Shown one piece after another: positions 24,901-37,700 of a stretch of DNA of 64,000 nt (position 1 is its first letter; every line of letters starts with the position of its first letter). The notes beneath the pieces were generated by a model that did not search any database, was not told the origin of the DNA, and saw nothing but the letters and a program-made list of their open reading frames with translations. The position numbers and the translations under genes are program-made. The stretch is from Mytilus trossulus (Eukaryota; Mollusca; Bivalvia; Mytilida; Mytilidae). The stretch is taken from NCBI RefSeq assembly GCF_036588685.1, contig NC_086374.1, positions 35,518,886 to 35,582,885 on the forward strand, written 5' to 3'.

Positions 24901-24987
24901 GTATGTTGGCACCCTAAGATCCCTGGACTTCTAGCCTCTTGTAGCGATGATGGGAGTGTCAAATTATGGCAATATTTAGAAAATTAA
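21914..24987 (+). CDS. CIAO1: CIAO1, cytosolic iron-sulfur assembly WD40 protein (2 coding exons, complete)
   Basis: Exons 21914-22307 and 24377-24987 join at G|TA with GT-AG splice sites to give 1005 nt (334 aa); the human protein is 339 aa. Seven WD40 blades are visible from their closing strands: KVIRIW, ATVCIW, KSVWIW, NTVKLF, KTLKIW, DCIRVF, GSVKLW. Characteristic CIAO1 stretches are present ([51 protein letters not shown]). In known biology CIAO1, MMS19 and CIAO2B form the CIA targeting complex that hands Fe-S clusters to cytosolic and nuclear apoproteins. I chose the start at MAQLKEV because a TTTATTACAG acceptor lies just before it (ending 21912), which implies an upstream non-coding exon; the open frame further upstream is then intron. 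It runs opposite to RSU1. Confidence 0.96.
22319..22421. mobile_element. Foldback palindrome in the CIAO1 intron
   Basis: Left arm (ATTATCTCAACGAGATTGAT, TTTTCTCGCTT) is mirrored by the right arm (AAGTGAGAAAAGCAATCGAG, TTGAGATGACCAATGATAAT). It starts only about 10 bp after the CIAO1 donor site. It fits a non-autonomous foldback element; its right end may extend to about 22535. Confidence 0.65.
22921..23060 (+). repeat. SINE-like family A copy, 5' part
   Basis: Shares CAACAAGAGACCAAAATGAC, AATTAACAACTACAGGTCAC, CAATGAGACAAGCCCATAC and CATAGTCAGCTATTAAAGG with the copies at 45780, 48920, 63345 and, diverged, 25958. Located in the CIAO1 intron. Confidence 0.75.
23217..23357. mobile_element. 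Palindromic MITE in the CIAO1 intron
   Basis: Arms of about 65 bp: left AAAAAATGTGGTGCACACTG and right CAGTGTGCACCACATTTTTT (complement), extended outward by TTTTTCTGTCTAT and ATAGACAGAAAAA. The centre is the near-perfect palindrome CACGCTACGCGCGTG. Confidence 0.82.
23877..24085. mobile_element. Palindromic MITE flanked by TA (Tc1/mariner-type ends)
   Basis: Ends CTGTGGATTCA (left) and TGAATCCACAG (right), each bordered by TA. Inner arms repeat CACGAA, TTCGTGG and GAATTCGTGGTTCACCGG in inverted orientation. The TA target duplication suggests mobilisation by a Tc1/mariner-type transposase. It lies in the CIAO1 intron. Confidence 0.8.
24209..24390 (+). repeat. Duplicated 3' splice site at the end of the CIAO1 intron
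   Basis: The segment ATTAAACAGTAAGAACTATA through TTTTTAGTAACAGAAGAT occurs twice: about 24213-24296 and about 24309-24388. Each copy ends in an AG acceptor followed by the first exon 2 bases (TAACAGAAGAT). Only the downstream copy (acceptor at 24375-24376) continues into the open frame. The upstream acceptor (at about 24281) leads to a stop after about 12 codons. Confidence 0.85.
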
Positions 24988-25957
24988 ATATTTTTTGTAT
25001 TACAATTGCTGCATTTTTGTTTTTACCAATAAGCATGATAAGTTATTTAAAAATACCTAAATCTCCTGAATAATCTCTTTCATCATATTCTTTACAGTAT
25101 TTGTATAGATCAGTTTTTCAACACTTTCTTCTGGTGTTATCAATTAAGTTTTCAGATACTGTAAGTGTAAAATATATTATAGTATTATCGTGACAGGGAA
25201 GAGTATTAACTGGTGTCCTCAAAACAAAGCAAAAAAACAAAAGTATTTTTATGCATTCACAGAAGCGGATTGGGCTTAAAGTTTTACCCTTGTCTGTCTG
25301 TCCGTCAGTATGTACATGCAGATGTAGGTCCCAAAATTTGTTTTTGCATTCACTAACTTTTGTTTGCCTCAAAGAAATGTTATGAATCTTATACACAATG
25401 CTTATAAGCACAAAACACAGATCAAGTTTGAATTAACAGTAGAGTCACTTCTACTGTTCTAGAGTTATGCCCCTTTGATACAAATGGAAAATTGCTGAAT
25501 TTAACATTTCTGTTATGTAACTTTAATCTGGCTTAACCAAAGGATATAAAACATACAAAATGATCACAAATTGATTTTGAAGTTTGGTGGTGTCATTTTT
25601 ACTGTTCTCAAGTTTTGCCCCTTAACAAATGGAAAAATTACTGAATTTTTAGTTTTGTTTCTTAACGTAAGTTTACCTCAACAAATTGTTATGAAACTTA
25701 TACAACATGCTTATTACTACAAAACTGAAATCAAGAACATATTGGGTAACATCACTTTTCGTGTGTAGAATTCTGCGATTTTCATTGAATAAGGTATAAA
25801 AAATATTTTGGCATTTATTAATTTGGCAGATTAAAATCTTATATCGATACCTTTGCATGTGCACTTTTAAATTGGTTGAACTTATTTTTGCAATTTTGTT
25901 ATATCCTCAAAAATTTACACCACGTGAAAATAACCCACTATAAAGTATGTAGATATA
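24988..25957. repeat. CIAO1 3' flank and a diverged tandem repeat
   Basis: After the stop codon no canonical AATAAA was seen in the first 100 bp. From about 25260 two diverged copies of a unit of about 300 bp follow each other: TTATGAATCTTATACACAATGC near 25380 recurs as TTATGAAACTTATACAACATGC near 25690, each preceded by a CTCAA and GTTTGCCTCAA or GTTTACCTCAA motif. The family is unidentified. Confidence 0.5.
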
Positions 25958-26350
25958 AGAAGTGGTGGTATGAGTGCCAATGAGAAACCTCTCCATCCAT
26001 GTAACAATTTATACATTTGTAATAGTTAACCATTATATGTCAAGGTACAGCCTTCATCACCGAGCCTTGGCTCACCGAACAGCAAGCAATAAAAGGCCAC
26101 AAAAATGGCTAGCTTAAAACCATTTAACTAGGAAAACCAACGGTCTAATCTATATTAAAATAATGAGAAACAAGAACCACATGAACAAACCACAACCACT
26201 GAACATCAGATTCCTGACTTAGGACAGGTGCAAACAAATGCAGTGGATTTAAACGTTTCACTAGGTACCAACCTTCATCCTTACCTGAAACAATAGTGTA
26301 ACATCACAATATAGAAAGACACTATAAAATATCAATTGGTATGGCTTAAC
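25958..26350 (+). repeat. Diverged SINE-like family A copy
   Basis: Contains GGTATGAGTGCCAATGAGA, AATAAAAGGCCACAAAAATG, ACAACCACTGAACATCAGA and CCTGACTTAGGACAGGTGCA. These are degraded versions of the blocks in the better copies at 45780-46240 and 48920-49260, in the same order. Confidence 0.65.
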
Positions 26351-27019
26351 TCAATCAAAAGACATAAGTGCACATACATTGAACACAAAGGCATGTAACA
26401 GTAGGTTAACTTTATTTGGTTTATGGAGTAAATGTAGAATACATATGTACATATACATGTCTGTCTAGTAGGATTCATCTGACCTTGACAACATTTTCAT
26501 GGTTCATTGGTCAATATCAAACACTGTTTTTGTTTTGTTTTTAAGATGTAACATGTCAATAATATTTGGTATATTGAATGATATTGTAAAGTGTACATAT
26601 CCATCTGAGAGGGTTCATCTGACCTTGACCTAATTTACATAAAGGTTTTTTGGATCCTCCCTTTTCTCTAGGATGTTCAAGGGGTGTTATGTCAGACAAT
26701 TTGGAGCCGTGATATGGTGACTAGGTGACCACATCCACAGATTGTCTTGCAAAACAGCCGTTGGACGTCAGAGTAATCTCGGACTGCTTTTTCTCAGATA
26801 CAATTACAATATGTTAACTACGTATATTTGATATATGGAAGTAGTTTAGGTGTACATGTTCGGTTGTTACTCCCTACCTTTCACAATAATTGAATATAAG
26901 TCGGCTAGCAGTGTTTCTGCTTCTGCTTCTGCCTGATAATGACCACAATCAACGAGCTGATTATTATGTCATGACTTAGGTGCACATGCAGACCCCCCCC
27001 CCAATTTCAATAAATTAGT

Positions 27020-27605
27020 TCAGCTTTGTCAGTCAGGCTTTAAAGGCCTCGACTGACGGTGCTGATGCTACCCCAGGAGGGAGAGTGTTCCAATCCCTGA
27101 TTGTTCTTGGGAAAAATGAGTATTTTCTGTAATCACTTCTGCTTGCAGGAATTTGGAAACTTTTGTCGGGCATGTTCCTCGACAGTCGTGTTGGTTGCAT
27201 AAGACGATCTTCCTTAATTACAGCCACTTTGTCGTGTTCTATTTTATAGGGCATAGTTAGCCTAGCATCTTTTCGCCTTTTTTCCAGAGATGGCCATTCC
27301 AGGTGATCAATCATTTTGCTGACACTTGAGTGATTATGGTGTTTGTTGGAAACGTATCTTGCTGCTCTTCTCTGGAACATTTCTAAACGATCTATTTCGG
27401 TTTTAAAGTATGGGTCCCATACTGCACTTGCATACTCTATTATTGGTCTTGCAAGGCTTTTGTATGCATTTTCCTTAACTGAGGTTGCTCCTATATTTAG
27501 ATTTCTCTTTAGGAAGCCTATAGTCCTGTTGGCTTTGTTGCATATATTATTGATATGATCATTCCACTTCAGTTCGGATGTGAAGGTGCAACCAAGGTAT
27601 TTAGC
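27020..27605 (-). mobile_element. 5'-truncated LINE: C-terminal part of a CR1/Jockey-type reverse transcriptase
   Basis: Minus-strand frame, open from about 27605 to 27033. It reads KYLGCTFTSELKWNDHI, KANRTIGFLKRNLNIG, RPIIEYASAVWDP, EMFQRRAARYV, then SFFPRTIRDWNTLPPGV near the end. This is the thumb and C-terminal region of a LINE reverse transcriptase. The catalytic YADD palm is absent because the copy is 5'-truncated near 27605. Over this stretch the frame is intact, which suggests a relatively young insertion. It lies between CIAO1 and SDR A. Confidence 0.88.
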
Positions 27606-28764
27606 ACTTTTGTGTTATTTGTATCATACTGACATGTAGTTTGTTAACGCTGTAAGTCTTTTTGTCCTTTGTCTTTGGGCAAAGTTGCTTTCTGTTTATC
27701 CTTTTCATCCTGAATATGCATGAACTATTTGCCACTGTACGGTATACAATCGGCACACAATCTTGTGGACCGTTTATGTCCCCATGGTAGTCTCCATTTC
27801 CTTCTAGTGGCATTGACTGTCGAAATGTGATTTACAAAAACACCAACTCTGTTAATTTTTTTTTTATTGTTTTATTTTATTTATCTAACATTTAATAACC
27901 ATATGACGCATAACTTCCACAATACAGAGACCACATTATGTCGTTATATCTTACTTTCTTGTTCGAAATATAAGAATAATCACATTTATAAGTAGTTCAT
28001 TTATATAATATAATTTGTAACATAATACGGCATTTTCCTTTGAAGTTTTTACGTGATAATCAGCTTAATAGTTCGGTTTCTGAAAAAAAACATGGTTTAA
28101 TATAAAGATTGATATGTTATTCCATTAAAAAAAGAATCAGGATGAACTTTGTGCTTGTAACTTCATGTAGATAAACGGAGCTTGGACTATGGTTTAATCT
28201 GATATTTTTTATGTTAAACAATGATTTAAACTCCGAGACTTGGTTACGTCTCCATGTGATTGATGCACGAGAACAAGGATTTCTGAATGAACCGGCTGAA
28301 TTTCGAAAAATTGACTGGATCGATTTTCTCGTTCACATGCTAAGCAGGGGTAGAACGACACTCCCACTGCTTTTTATTGGATAAAAAACACCATGCCGCT
28401 TTTACATGATGTTACAAAACATATATACCACGTCTTACTCATTAACATATTTAAACGAACTCATCCTGCAGAGCCGTCGTTTAGATATATTAACTCATAA
28501 ATGATAGCGTGGTATATATATATAATACATATTAATCTGAATAACATGTAAAGATCTCTATACACATGATTCACTTGGCTGCATGTGTTTGCAGATGAAT
28601 AAATTGTTTTACAAAAAAGTCAATAAAAAAAGATTGTCAATGATAGAGCTAGTTCAGGTTCAACGGTAATGCCAATACTAAGAAGTATTCAACTCTTGAA
28701 GAGTATTTTGTTTTGTCTTAGAATTATGGTAAGGATTTAGATCATCTTGGGAATGAGGTATATA
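27606..28764. other. Intergenic sequence between the LINE tail and SDR A, nothing firm
   Basis: AT-rich sequence 3' of SDR A. A minus-strand frame at 27601-27813 is not recognisable. No RNA gene or structured repeat was seen. Confidence 0.45.
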
Positions 28765-31700
28765 TTATGCTAATGTTGTTGGTTTTGTTGACCATCTGTG
28801 TACTATATCTTCAGGTATATAGTCCTTCAACAATTCCAAAGAAACTTTTAATAACGCTTCTTGGTTTTCCATATTTCTACAAAATTTGAAAAGATATTTC
28901 AAGTGCATAGTATAAACAGTTATAAGAAAATATAAAATGCAAGTGCGACCGGTTTGTGAAAACGTCCGACAAAACTTTAATTATGATTTTTTTCTCTCCA
29001 TTTCTGAGCCGATGCATGTTTCAATTCTGCAGTACTAAAATAACTATTCAGAAGTAATATTTTATATGACACGTTTCTTATTTGTTATTTATTTTACGCA
29101 TCAATGTAAATATAACGCAATTTGATGAGACTGTCATTAAAGTGAGAGGGTTAGCGATATTAAACCAGGTTTAATCCACCATTTTCTACATTTGAAAATG
29201 ACTGTACTAAGTCAGGAATATGACAGTTCTTGTCCATTCGTTTTTAATGCGTTTTGTTATTTGATTTTGACATGTGCTTATGGACTTTCCGAATTGATTT
29301 TCCTCTAAGTTCAGTATTTTTGTGATTTTACTTTTTGGATATCCAACAAGCAACTTGAGAATTCTGTAACTTTAAGATTTTCATAGAAAGATATTTCGGC
29401 TATCAGAAGTTATGGTATCGACAGTATTTGTAAAAATGCATTCAAAACAAATTCATAACCAAGATAACTTGCAAACACTAATGGAAGAAGTTTTGAAAAA
29501 GTATTTCACTACAAGAAATGCTCTTTAAAACAGAAAAATGAACGGAGCCTTGTTTGATGCTTGTAAGCGTACACACAAGACCTGTATTTAAAAAAAAATT
29601 GCTTGATTGCAAATCTACATGATATAAAGATATCTACACAATATTTATATAAAGATATCAACACAATATCTGTATAAAAATATCTTCACAATTAAATATT
29701 TTGCATGACAATTATACTTTTGAAATCTCGCAATAGATAAAATAGCCTCGCAGTTCTCTTTATGTCCCAGCCTATTAAATATGATAGACGTCAGATACAT
29801 TTTACAGACTTTTCGCGAATGGATGATATCTATTTTATTTAAAATGTTATCTATTCTAACCAGATCAGCATTTTATTCTACAAAACTCCTATAACCCAGC
29901 CCAAATCTAATTTGTGATATCCGTATGTCACAGTATACCTTGATTGACTTGAGGTAGTTGCTGGTTTACAGGCTGCATAATACACATCTCGAATACCTTT
30001 AAGTTGTGGAGCTGTTGCAGCATATATTTCAGTTTCTGCTCCTTCGAATGGGGTTTTTATGCAGTCTGATAAAAACATATTTGTTTCAATTATACTTTGA
30101 AATGTGGTGTATAAGTTGCAATTTTGTTTACTAGTAAAGTTTTAAATTGTTGAAAAGAAACGAAACAGCAATCTAAATAAAAAATGCGTCAAAATATTTT
30201 TTTTTAAATAAAATATTTTAGAATTATTTTCTTTTTTCCGACCACCCGGGTTTATATACGAAAACAACATAAATGGCCTATTGTTTAGCATATTCTTTTG
30301 GGAATCCGTTAAATTGATAATTGATACCAAATTACTATAATTCCCATTTTAAAAACTCGTAATCATTATTATTTCAACAGCTACTTACGACAGAATTTCA
30401 TTGTATGTCCAAAGCAATATATGCAGCATGTACGAGAACATTCCATATCCCTACCGAATTCTGTCTCAACTGTTCCAGGATGGGTTGATACCACAGAAAT
30501 GTTGGTATCCTTCAACTTTCTATTCATAAAATACATCTGCATAACCTTTAAATATATAAATGTGTAGACGAAAGTTTTTAGAGTTATATCATACCTATTT
30601 AGGTTTATGTTTGATAACTATTGAAATACATCAGACAAGGCACACCTTCCGCCAAATTTAGTCCGAGTGCCGACTTCGCTCTCTATATATAAAGTGATTT
30701 AAAAAAAATTCTTTTGTTTATTCTATGGACATATGTAAATATCAAGAGAAGCTATCTTATATTCACCTATTAAATCATCATGTTTTTCGTGCCCCTTACA
30801 GTATTTCCTATTCTGCATTATAATGCTACTCCGTAGATATTGTGATATTCCTTATTCGATTTGTAATTTTGCATCTTTGATTCCTACGCCAGTTATATGT
30901 GTTCAAGTTACCTCAAACAGAAAACATTTTCCTTCTCCGTGTCAAGCTAAGCTTGCAGTATTTATGACAACGTGAACACTGTACTCAGAGTCCAAGTATT
31001 GTATTAGAGAAGGGTGACTTATTTTCATAAGACTATAGCTGATCATTGCTTGATGAGCTTGTAATTTCGAAATCCGTGTCGGTCTAGTAAAAAGGATAAT
31101 GGTAAAATATTATCCTCTCTCATTGCCATATTATCGTCCTGAATATGAATGTTGCATTTGCCTTTGGACGTGAAACAGCCCTCAATCAGTTAATCAAATC
31201 CAAAGACTGATTGCTACATGTTGTTCTCCCTTTGATTCCTACGCCAGTTATATGTGTTCAAGTTACCTCAAACAGAAAACATTTTCCTTCTCCGTGTCAA
31301 GCTAAGCTTGCAGTATTTATGACAACGTGAACACTGTACTCAGAGTCCAAGTATTGTATTAGAGAAGGGTGACTTATTTTCATAAGACTATTGCTGATCA
31401 TTGCTTGATGAGCTTGTAATTTCGAAATCCGTGTCGGTCTAGTAAAAAGGATAATGGTAAAATATTATCCTCTCTCATTGCCATATTATCGTCCTGAATA
31501 TGAATGTTGCATTTGCCTTTGGACGTGAAACAGCCCTCAATCAGTTAATCAAATCCAAAGACTGATTGCTACATGTTGTTCTCCCTTATATATGTCAACT
31601 GGTGTGTCTTACCTGGTACAATTTAGAATTGGCATAGTTACGAAAGCATTCGAAATTGTCTTCTGTCAGATGCTTTCCTTGAATCGATGATGCAACAAAA

Positions 31701-34700
31701 GGATGAGCAAGGTTATGTCCATCACTTGATACCAACACTATTCTGCAGTCATCCGAGCCCGAATACTCCATTAGAGGAATCAGATGTATGGCTAGTAGGA
31801 ACTGGCTAAGATAATTAACCTAAAATTAGATGTTTTTAATTTCAAAAACTTATCTACCAACCAAAAAGGATTGGCTGATGTATAGGAATATGAGGACTTC
31901 TAATATCCGGCAGTTAAAACCACGCCATAAAGGCGGCCGTCAGTTCGGCTATAAGGGATGTAATTATAGTACATGTATATGCAGCCTAGAATACTTTTAA
32001 ATCACAATGTTCATTCCGATGCCTAGTGTTTGGAGAGTCTCACGTTTGCTGTTCACATTAAAAACTTTGCAACATTTTTTAAGGAATCCATGGGTGGCCT
32101 GTTTCTGTCTTTATACAAAGAACCCTTTTACCAGTGACACTTAACTGTACGCCCTTAATCCTGTTCCAATGTTGTTTGTTGTCGTTCTTAATATACAGGA
32201 ACTATTTGACACTAGATATAGAGCGAACAAAAAGCAGCAACAATCAAACAATCAAATAACTACATAGTATGTGTGTCATTAAAGAACCAATCAGGAGTTT
32301 TCTTTTCTCGCTGTATTTAAGACCAATCGGTGGCCTTCGGTCGATTTGTTTTATCCTTGGTCGGGTTGCTGTCTCTTAGACACATTCCCCGTTACCATTT
32401 TCCATTTATTTTGTATTTGGCTCATATTTTCTTAGTCTTTGTGATATAGAATGCAATATTGAACATTTTGATACATGCCAACTTAATGGTGAGTTTACCA
32501 ACAGCTCGGTTAAACATCACTTCTCTGCTGTTAATTTGTCACAGTCTAATTAAGAATTTGATTAAACTAGAATTATGGATTGATTTCCACGAATGCTTTT
32601 TAACACACCTTTATTTATCAAATTAGTGAAACGATACCTTATCAACTAGAATCTATAAGTCTTAATTAGCATCTTGGCAGTGGCGGATTGAGAAACTTTC
32701 ATACTGATTTACTGACTGCCTAAGAGGGGCCCGCTCCGGTCATGTTTCAGTGATTTCCTATATAATCAAACAAAATTTTCTCAGCAAGGGGGGGGGGGCT
32801 TCCTCTTAATCGGCCTCTGCTTGGAATTTAAGTATGCATACATATCTTTTCAATTTATAGAATTTGTAAGTGTATAGCTTTAAAAAAAACCATAACAACA
32901 ATATTTTAATAGCTGAGGCTATATACTCTGCTATTCTGTTGTTTACTGCGTGAACTCCTCTTGTATGTATTAAACATACCTGAAATACCAATTCATTTTT
33001 GTCCTTTGTATATTCTGAAGAAGAAAAAAATTAATTCCGAAAACAGTTAAGGAAATATGGTATAAATTATGATGAGAAACTATTAAAAAAAGTATTATGA
33101 TGCACATTAAAGCAAAGTTAGGACCGCACGGCCGTCAACTATGACCAAGTCAAAAACGAAACAAAAATGTGAAACAATTTTAACAAGAAAACCAATGAAA
33201 TAATTTTAAAAAACCAATAAACGAAAAACAAACATGACAAGACATCAAATAAAACAACTGAACTACAGGCACATGTATCTCTACCATATACTTATTTCAT
33301 TCTTAATAAACATTACTGTTTATATCATCCTCAACGGCGAAATATAATAGGCATTAATTTATGATAAGTATGGAACGCCATCACTACGGGGCGCCGAATG
33401 GGACTCTTGTGGTTTTGTACAAAATTCAATTCTGTCATAACAAAATCATTTTTGTCTTACAAAACTATGTGCTACAGACTTGTTTTGTGAGAACTTCAAT
33501 TTTGTGATAACAAAATTCATTTGTGTTGACAAAATTCATTTTTGTCATGACAAAATTCATTTTTGTAGACAAAATTCATATTTGTCATGACAAAAGTCAA
33601 TTTTGTCTAAAAGGTATGCAAATATAAACATATTTGCATAAAAAATTGACTTTTGTTACCTGATATGGAAATTAAATAACAAAAGTCAATTGTGTGAGAC
33701 AAAATTAACTTTTGTGAGACAAAATTGACTTTTGTGAGACAAAATTGACTTTTGTGAGACAAAATTGACTTTTGTGAGACAAAATTGACTTTTGTGAGAC
33801 AAAATTGACTTTTGTGAGACAATATTGACTTTTGTGGGACAAAATTGACTATTGTGAGACAAAATTGACTTTTGTGAGACAAAATTCAATTTTGTCATTT
33901 TTGTTGAGACAAAAGTCAATTTTGTTAATTTTGTTGAGACAAAAGTTAATTTTGTTAATTTTGTTGAGACAAAAGTCAATTTTGTCAATTTTGTTGAGAC
34001 AAAAGTCAATTTTGTCAATTTTGTTGAGACAGAAATCAATTTTGTCAATTTTGTTGAGACAAAAGTCAATTTTGTTAATTTTGTTGAGACAAAAGTCAAT
34101 TTTGTCAATTTTAATGAGACAAAAGTCAATTTTGTCAATTTTGTTGAGACAAAATTCAATTTTGTGACGACAAAATTCATTTTTGTGACGACAAAATTCA
34201 ATTTTGCAACAACAAAATTTACTTTTATGAGACAAATTTGACTTTCGTGAGACAAAATTGACTTTCGTGAGACAAAAATCAATTTTGTTGTGACAAAATT
34301 CAATTTTGTCAATTTTGTTGAGACTAAATTCAATTTTATCAATTTTGTTGAGACAAAAGTCAATTTTGTCAATTTTGTTGAGACAAAAGTCAATTTTGTT
34401 AATTTTGTTGAGACAAAAGTCAATTTTGTCAATTTTGTTGAGACAAAAATCAATTTTGTTGAGACAAAAGTCAATTTTGTTAATTTTGTTGAGACAAAAT
34501 TCAATTCTGTCAATTTTGTTGAGACAAAAATCAATTTTGTCAATTTTGTTGAGACAAAAATCAATTTTGTCAATTTTGTTGAGACAAAAGTCAATTTTGT
34601 TAATTTTGTTGAGACAAAAGTCAATTTTGTCATTTTTGTCTCATAAAAGTCAATTTTGTGTAACAAAAATGAATTTTGTATGCAAATTAGCTCACAGAAA

Positions 34701-37700
34701 CCAAACTGAACTAATTTGAATACAAAATTTTCAAATTAGGTAACAAAAGTCAAGTCTGTGAAACAAAAATGAATTTTGTCATGACAAAAGTGACTTTTGT
34801 CCGCTGATAGATAATTTTGTATGACAAAATTTTAAATTTGTAGTATGAAACAAATTTTGTTAAACTGAACTCATTTTTGTTGAACAAAAGTCACTTTTGT
34901 CCGTACAAAATTGAATTTTGAGTACAAAACCACAAGAGTCCCATTCGGCGCCCCGTAATCACTGCCTTATAAGAAAAAACTACTATGACATGATGCAAAT
35001 GTTGCTTACATGATGTGAATTCTCCTTTATATGATGTGAATTCTTCGTTACATAATGTGAACTCTTCTTTACATGATGTGAACTCTTCTTTACATGATGT
35101 GAACTCTTCATTACATGATGTGAATTTTTCATTACATGATGTGAATTTTTCATTACATGATGTGAACTCTTCATTACATGATGTGAATTCTTCATTACAT
35201 GATGTGAATTCTTCTTTACATGATGCGAACTCTTCATTACATGATGTGAATTCTTCATTACATGATGTGAAAACTTCCTTACATTACATGATGTGGAAAC
35301 TTCATTACGTTATGTGAAAACTTCATTACATGCAGTGAAAACGTCTTTACGTGATGTGGTTGTTTGATTACATGATGCGAAACTTTCCTTATGTGATGTT
35401 AAAATAAAAACCCTTATTCATGATGCGAATACTTTAGTGTATAATGTGAATATTGCAGTACGTGATGCTAGAACTGCATTACCTGATGTGAACGTCACCT
35501 TATAATTATACGTCACGTGATTGAACCAACATGAAGTGTTTTTTCGTTCCACAAAATTTCTTCGAGTTTGGATAGTTTTGTTTGTGATATGGAATTTATC
35601 TTTCGCAAAACGTAAATATCTTGACTTTAGTATACAGATTTGTGTAAAATTTGAATATTTTGGAGGTGTCTAATGCACATTTTATAAGAACTTATTAATA
35701 TTTTCTTTGTTCATTGAGACCTTGGCTCGAATATACCCAGGGGCGAAACTTTACGGATAAAACAGTTCACAACGCCTTGAATGAAGTTGGACTTTGTACC
35801 TATGTGAAATGTGTAAAATCAACTAACTGTATAGTAAATTTGACCTATGACCTCTGTAAAAATGTCTCTAAACGAAACCGGTAAACTTATAGAGGAAACC
35901 CGCAAAATAATTGAGACTGGACAAGATGGCCATAATAATATGGATCTACTTAATATGATCCTGCAAGTTGTAACTAACATTGATTCAAGAGTTCAAGGAA
36001 TGGAAACGAAACTTGACAAACGTATAGATGACCTTCACCAATCTATGCTGTCAGTGTCCGCAAGAGTTAGAACTTTGGAAACTAAGACAAGTGAAATCAA
36101 CGTTCAGCTTGCTGATTGTCAGGCGAGTTGTCAAGGCGTAAGCAACCTTTTTGATGACATTCAAACTCGATCCGAACAAATTTTGAGAAAAGTTATTCAC
36201 CACAATGGAAGAATTACTCATCTAGAACAAAGTCCCAAAGAACAACTAGAGCTTCCTCTCAATGAAATTAATAAACTTAAAGATTCGATCTTAGATCTAC
36301 AATGTAGGTCAATGAAAAACAATTTGATTTTTAAAGGTTTAGCCTTTGCAAAATATGAAAATTGTGAACAAAAGCTGCAGAACTTCTTGTACGAAGAACT
36401 TGATATACAACACCCTATTGAGTTTGGAAATGTTCATAGATTTGGAAAGAGAAGCCTAAATAGAGCACGACCAATCATAGCTCGGTTTCTGTATCATCGT
36501 GACCTAGAACACGTTCTTAAAAATGCGAACAAGTTACGAGGTAAACCTTTCGGAATACAGGAACAGTTCCCTGCTGAAATAGAAGAAGAACGAAAAAGGC
36601 TTTATCCTATTATGAAATTGGCAAAACAGGACGGAAAACTTGTCAAAATGTTTCGAGACAAGTTATATATCGATGGGAAACTGTTTATTCCAAGATCAAA
36701 TACAGAAAACCCCACTCCGCAAAACCAAGAACCAGTACCAACAGAAATACAGCGCGAAGGTAGCGGAGAGAACACTGGATACAGGGACGTTCTGATGACT
36801 CCATCCAATGATACACAGAATGGACGATACAAACGACAGCGTGCAGGGTCTAGTCCTGAGACACCTCATTAGAAATGCCAAGGAGAATATACATTTATCA
36901 GTGTAGACGAATCAGAAAAAGACAATGATCCATCTGTTAATAACATTAATATAAATAACCATAATAATGATACATGTCAAACTAAAGATAATAATGTTTT
37001 GAATATTATAGGTCTAAATTGTTGTGGAATTAAGAAGAGATTAAAATATGAAGAATTTGAAAAACTAATAAGAAAAAATGACATAATTTGTTTAGTAGAA
37101 ACCAAAACTGATGATATTGACACAATTAAGTTAACAGGATATGAATTTCATATGAAAAATAGAAAAGCTATAGCTAAAACTCGATCTGGGGGTATCATTC
37201 TTGGCTACAAAAAAGAAATAGCAAGTAAAATAAAACCTTTATCTACACATTGTAAATACGTGCTTTGGTTTAAAGTCTCATCTGACCTCTTAAATTTAGA
37301 TCAAGATATTGTTATAGGTATAGTATATATACCCCCTGAATATACTGCATTTTCTTCACATGATGCATTTAGTCAACTTGAGGACGAGTATACAAATTTC
37401 TCAAAAAATTACAAATTCGTTGCCTTAATTGGAGACTTTAACGGACGAACGGCCAACGACGATGATTTTTTACATTCAAAAGAAACGCATGGAAACAATG
37501 CGGCGAATTTTGTAGAAAACGATGTTTTAACGCTTGACTTATTGAATATACCACGAAAAAGAAATAGTTTAGACCCTATTAGAAACAGGTACGGAAACAA
37601 AATTTTAGATTTTTGCAAAGGAAATAACTTGTTTATTGTAAATGGTAGAATAGGTGAAGACAGAATGACAGGACAGTTAACATGTAAAAATGCTAGCATT

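Noticed and set aside
33607..34719. Long open frames on both strands (up to 326 codons) with TKLTKLTFVS or LLRQKSILS repeats
   Set aside because: They are translations of a tandem repeat whose unit is near a multiple of three; both strands and several frames are open at once, and the array lies inside a non-autonomous transposon.
34983..35317. Frames with HHVMKNS or LHDVNSS repeats, also mirrored at 43434-43772; CRISPR-like look of the array
   Set aside because: Head-to-tail 21-bp satellite without unique spacers in an animal genome; open frames on both strands come from period 21.
36602..36881. Minus-strand frames opposite LINE ORF1
   Set aside because: Shadow frames of a well-supported coding region on the plus strand.
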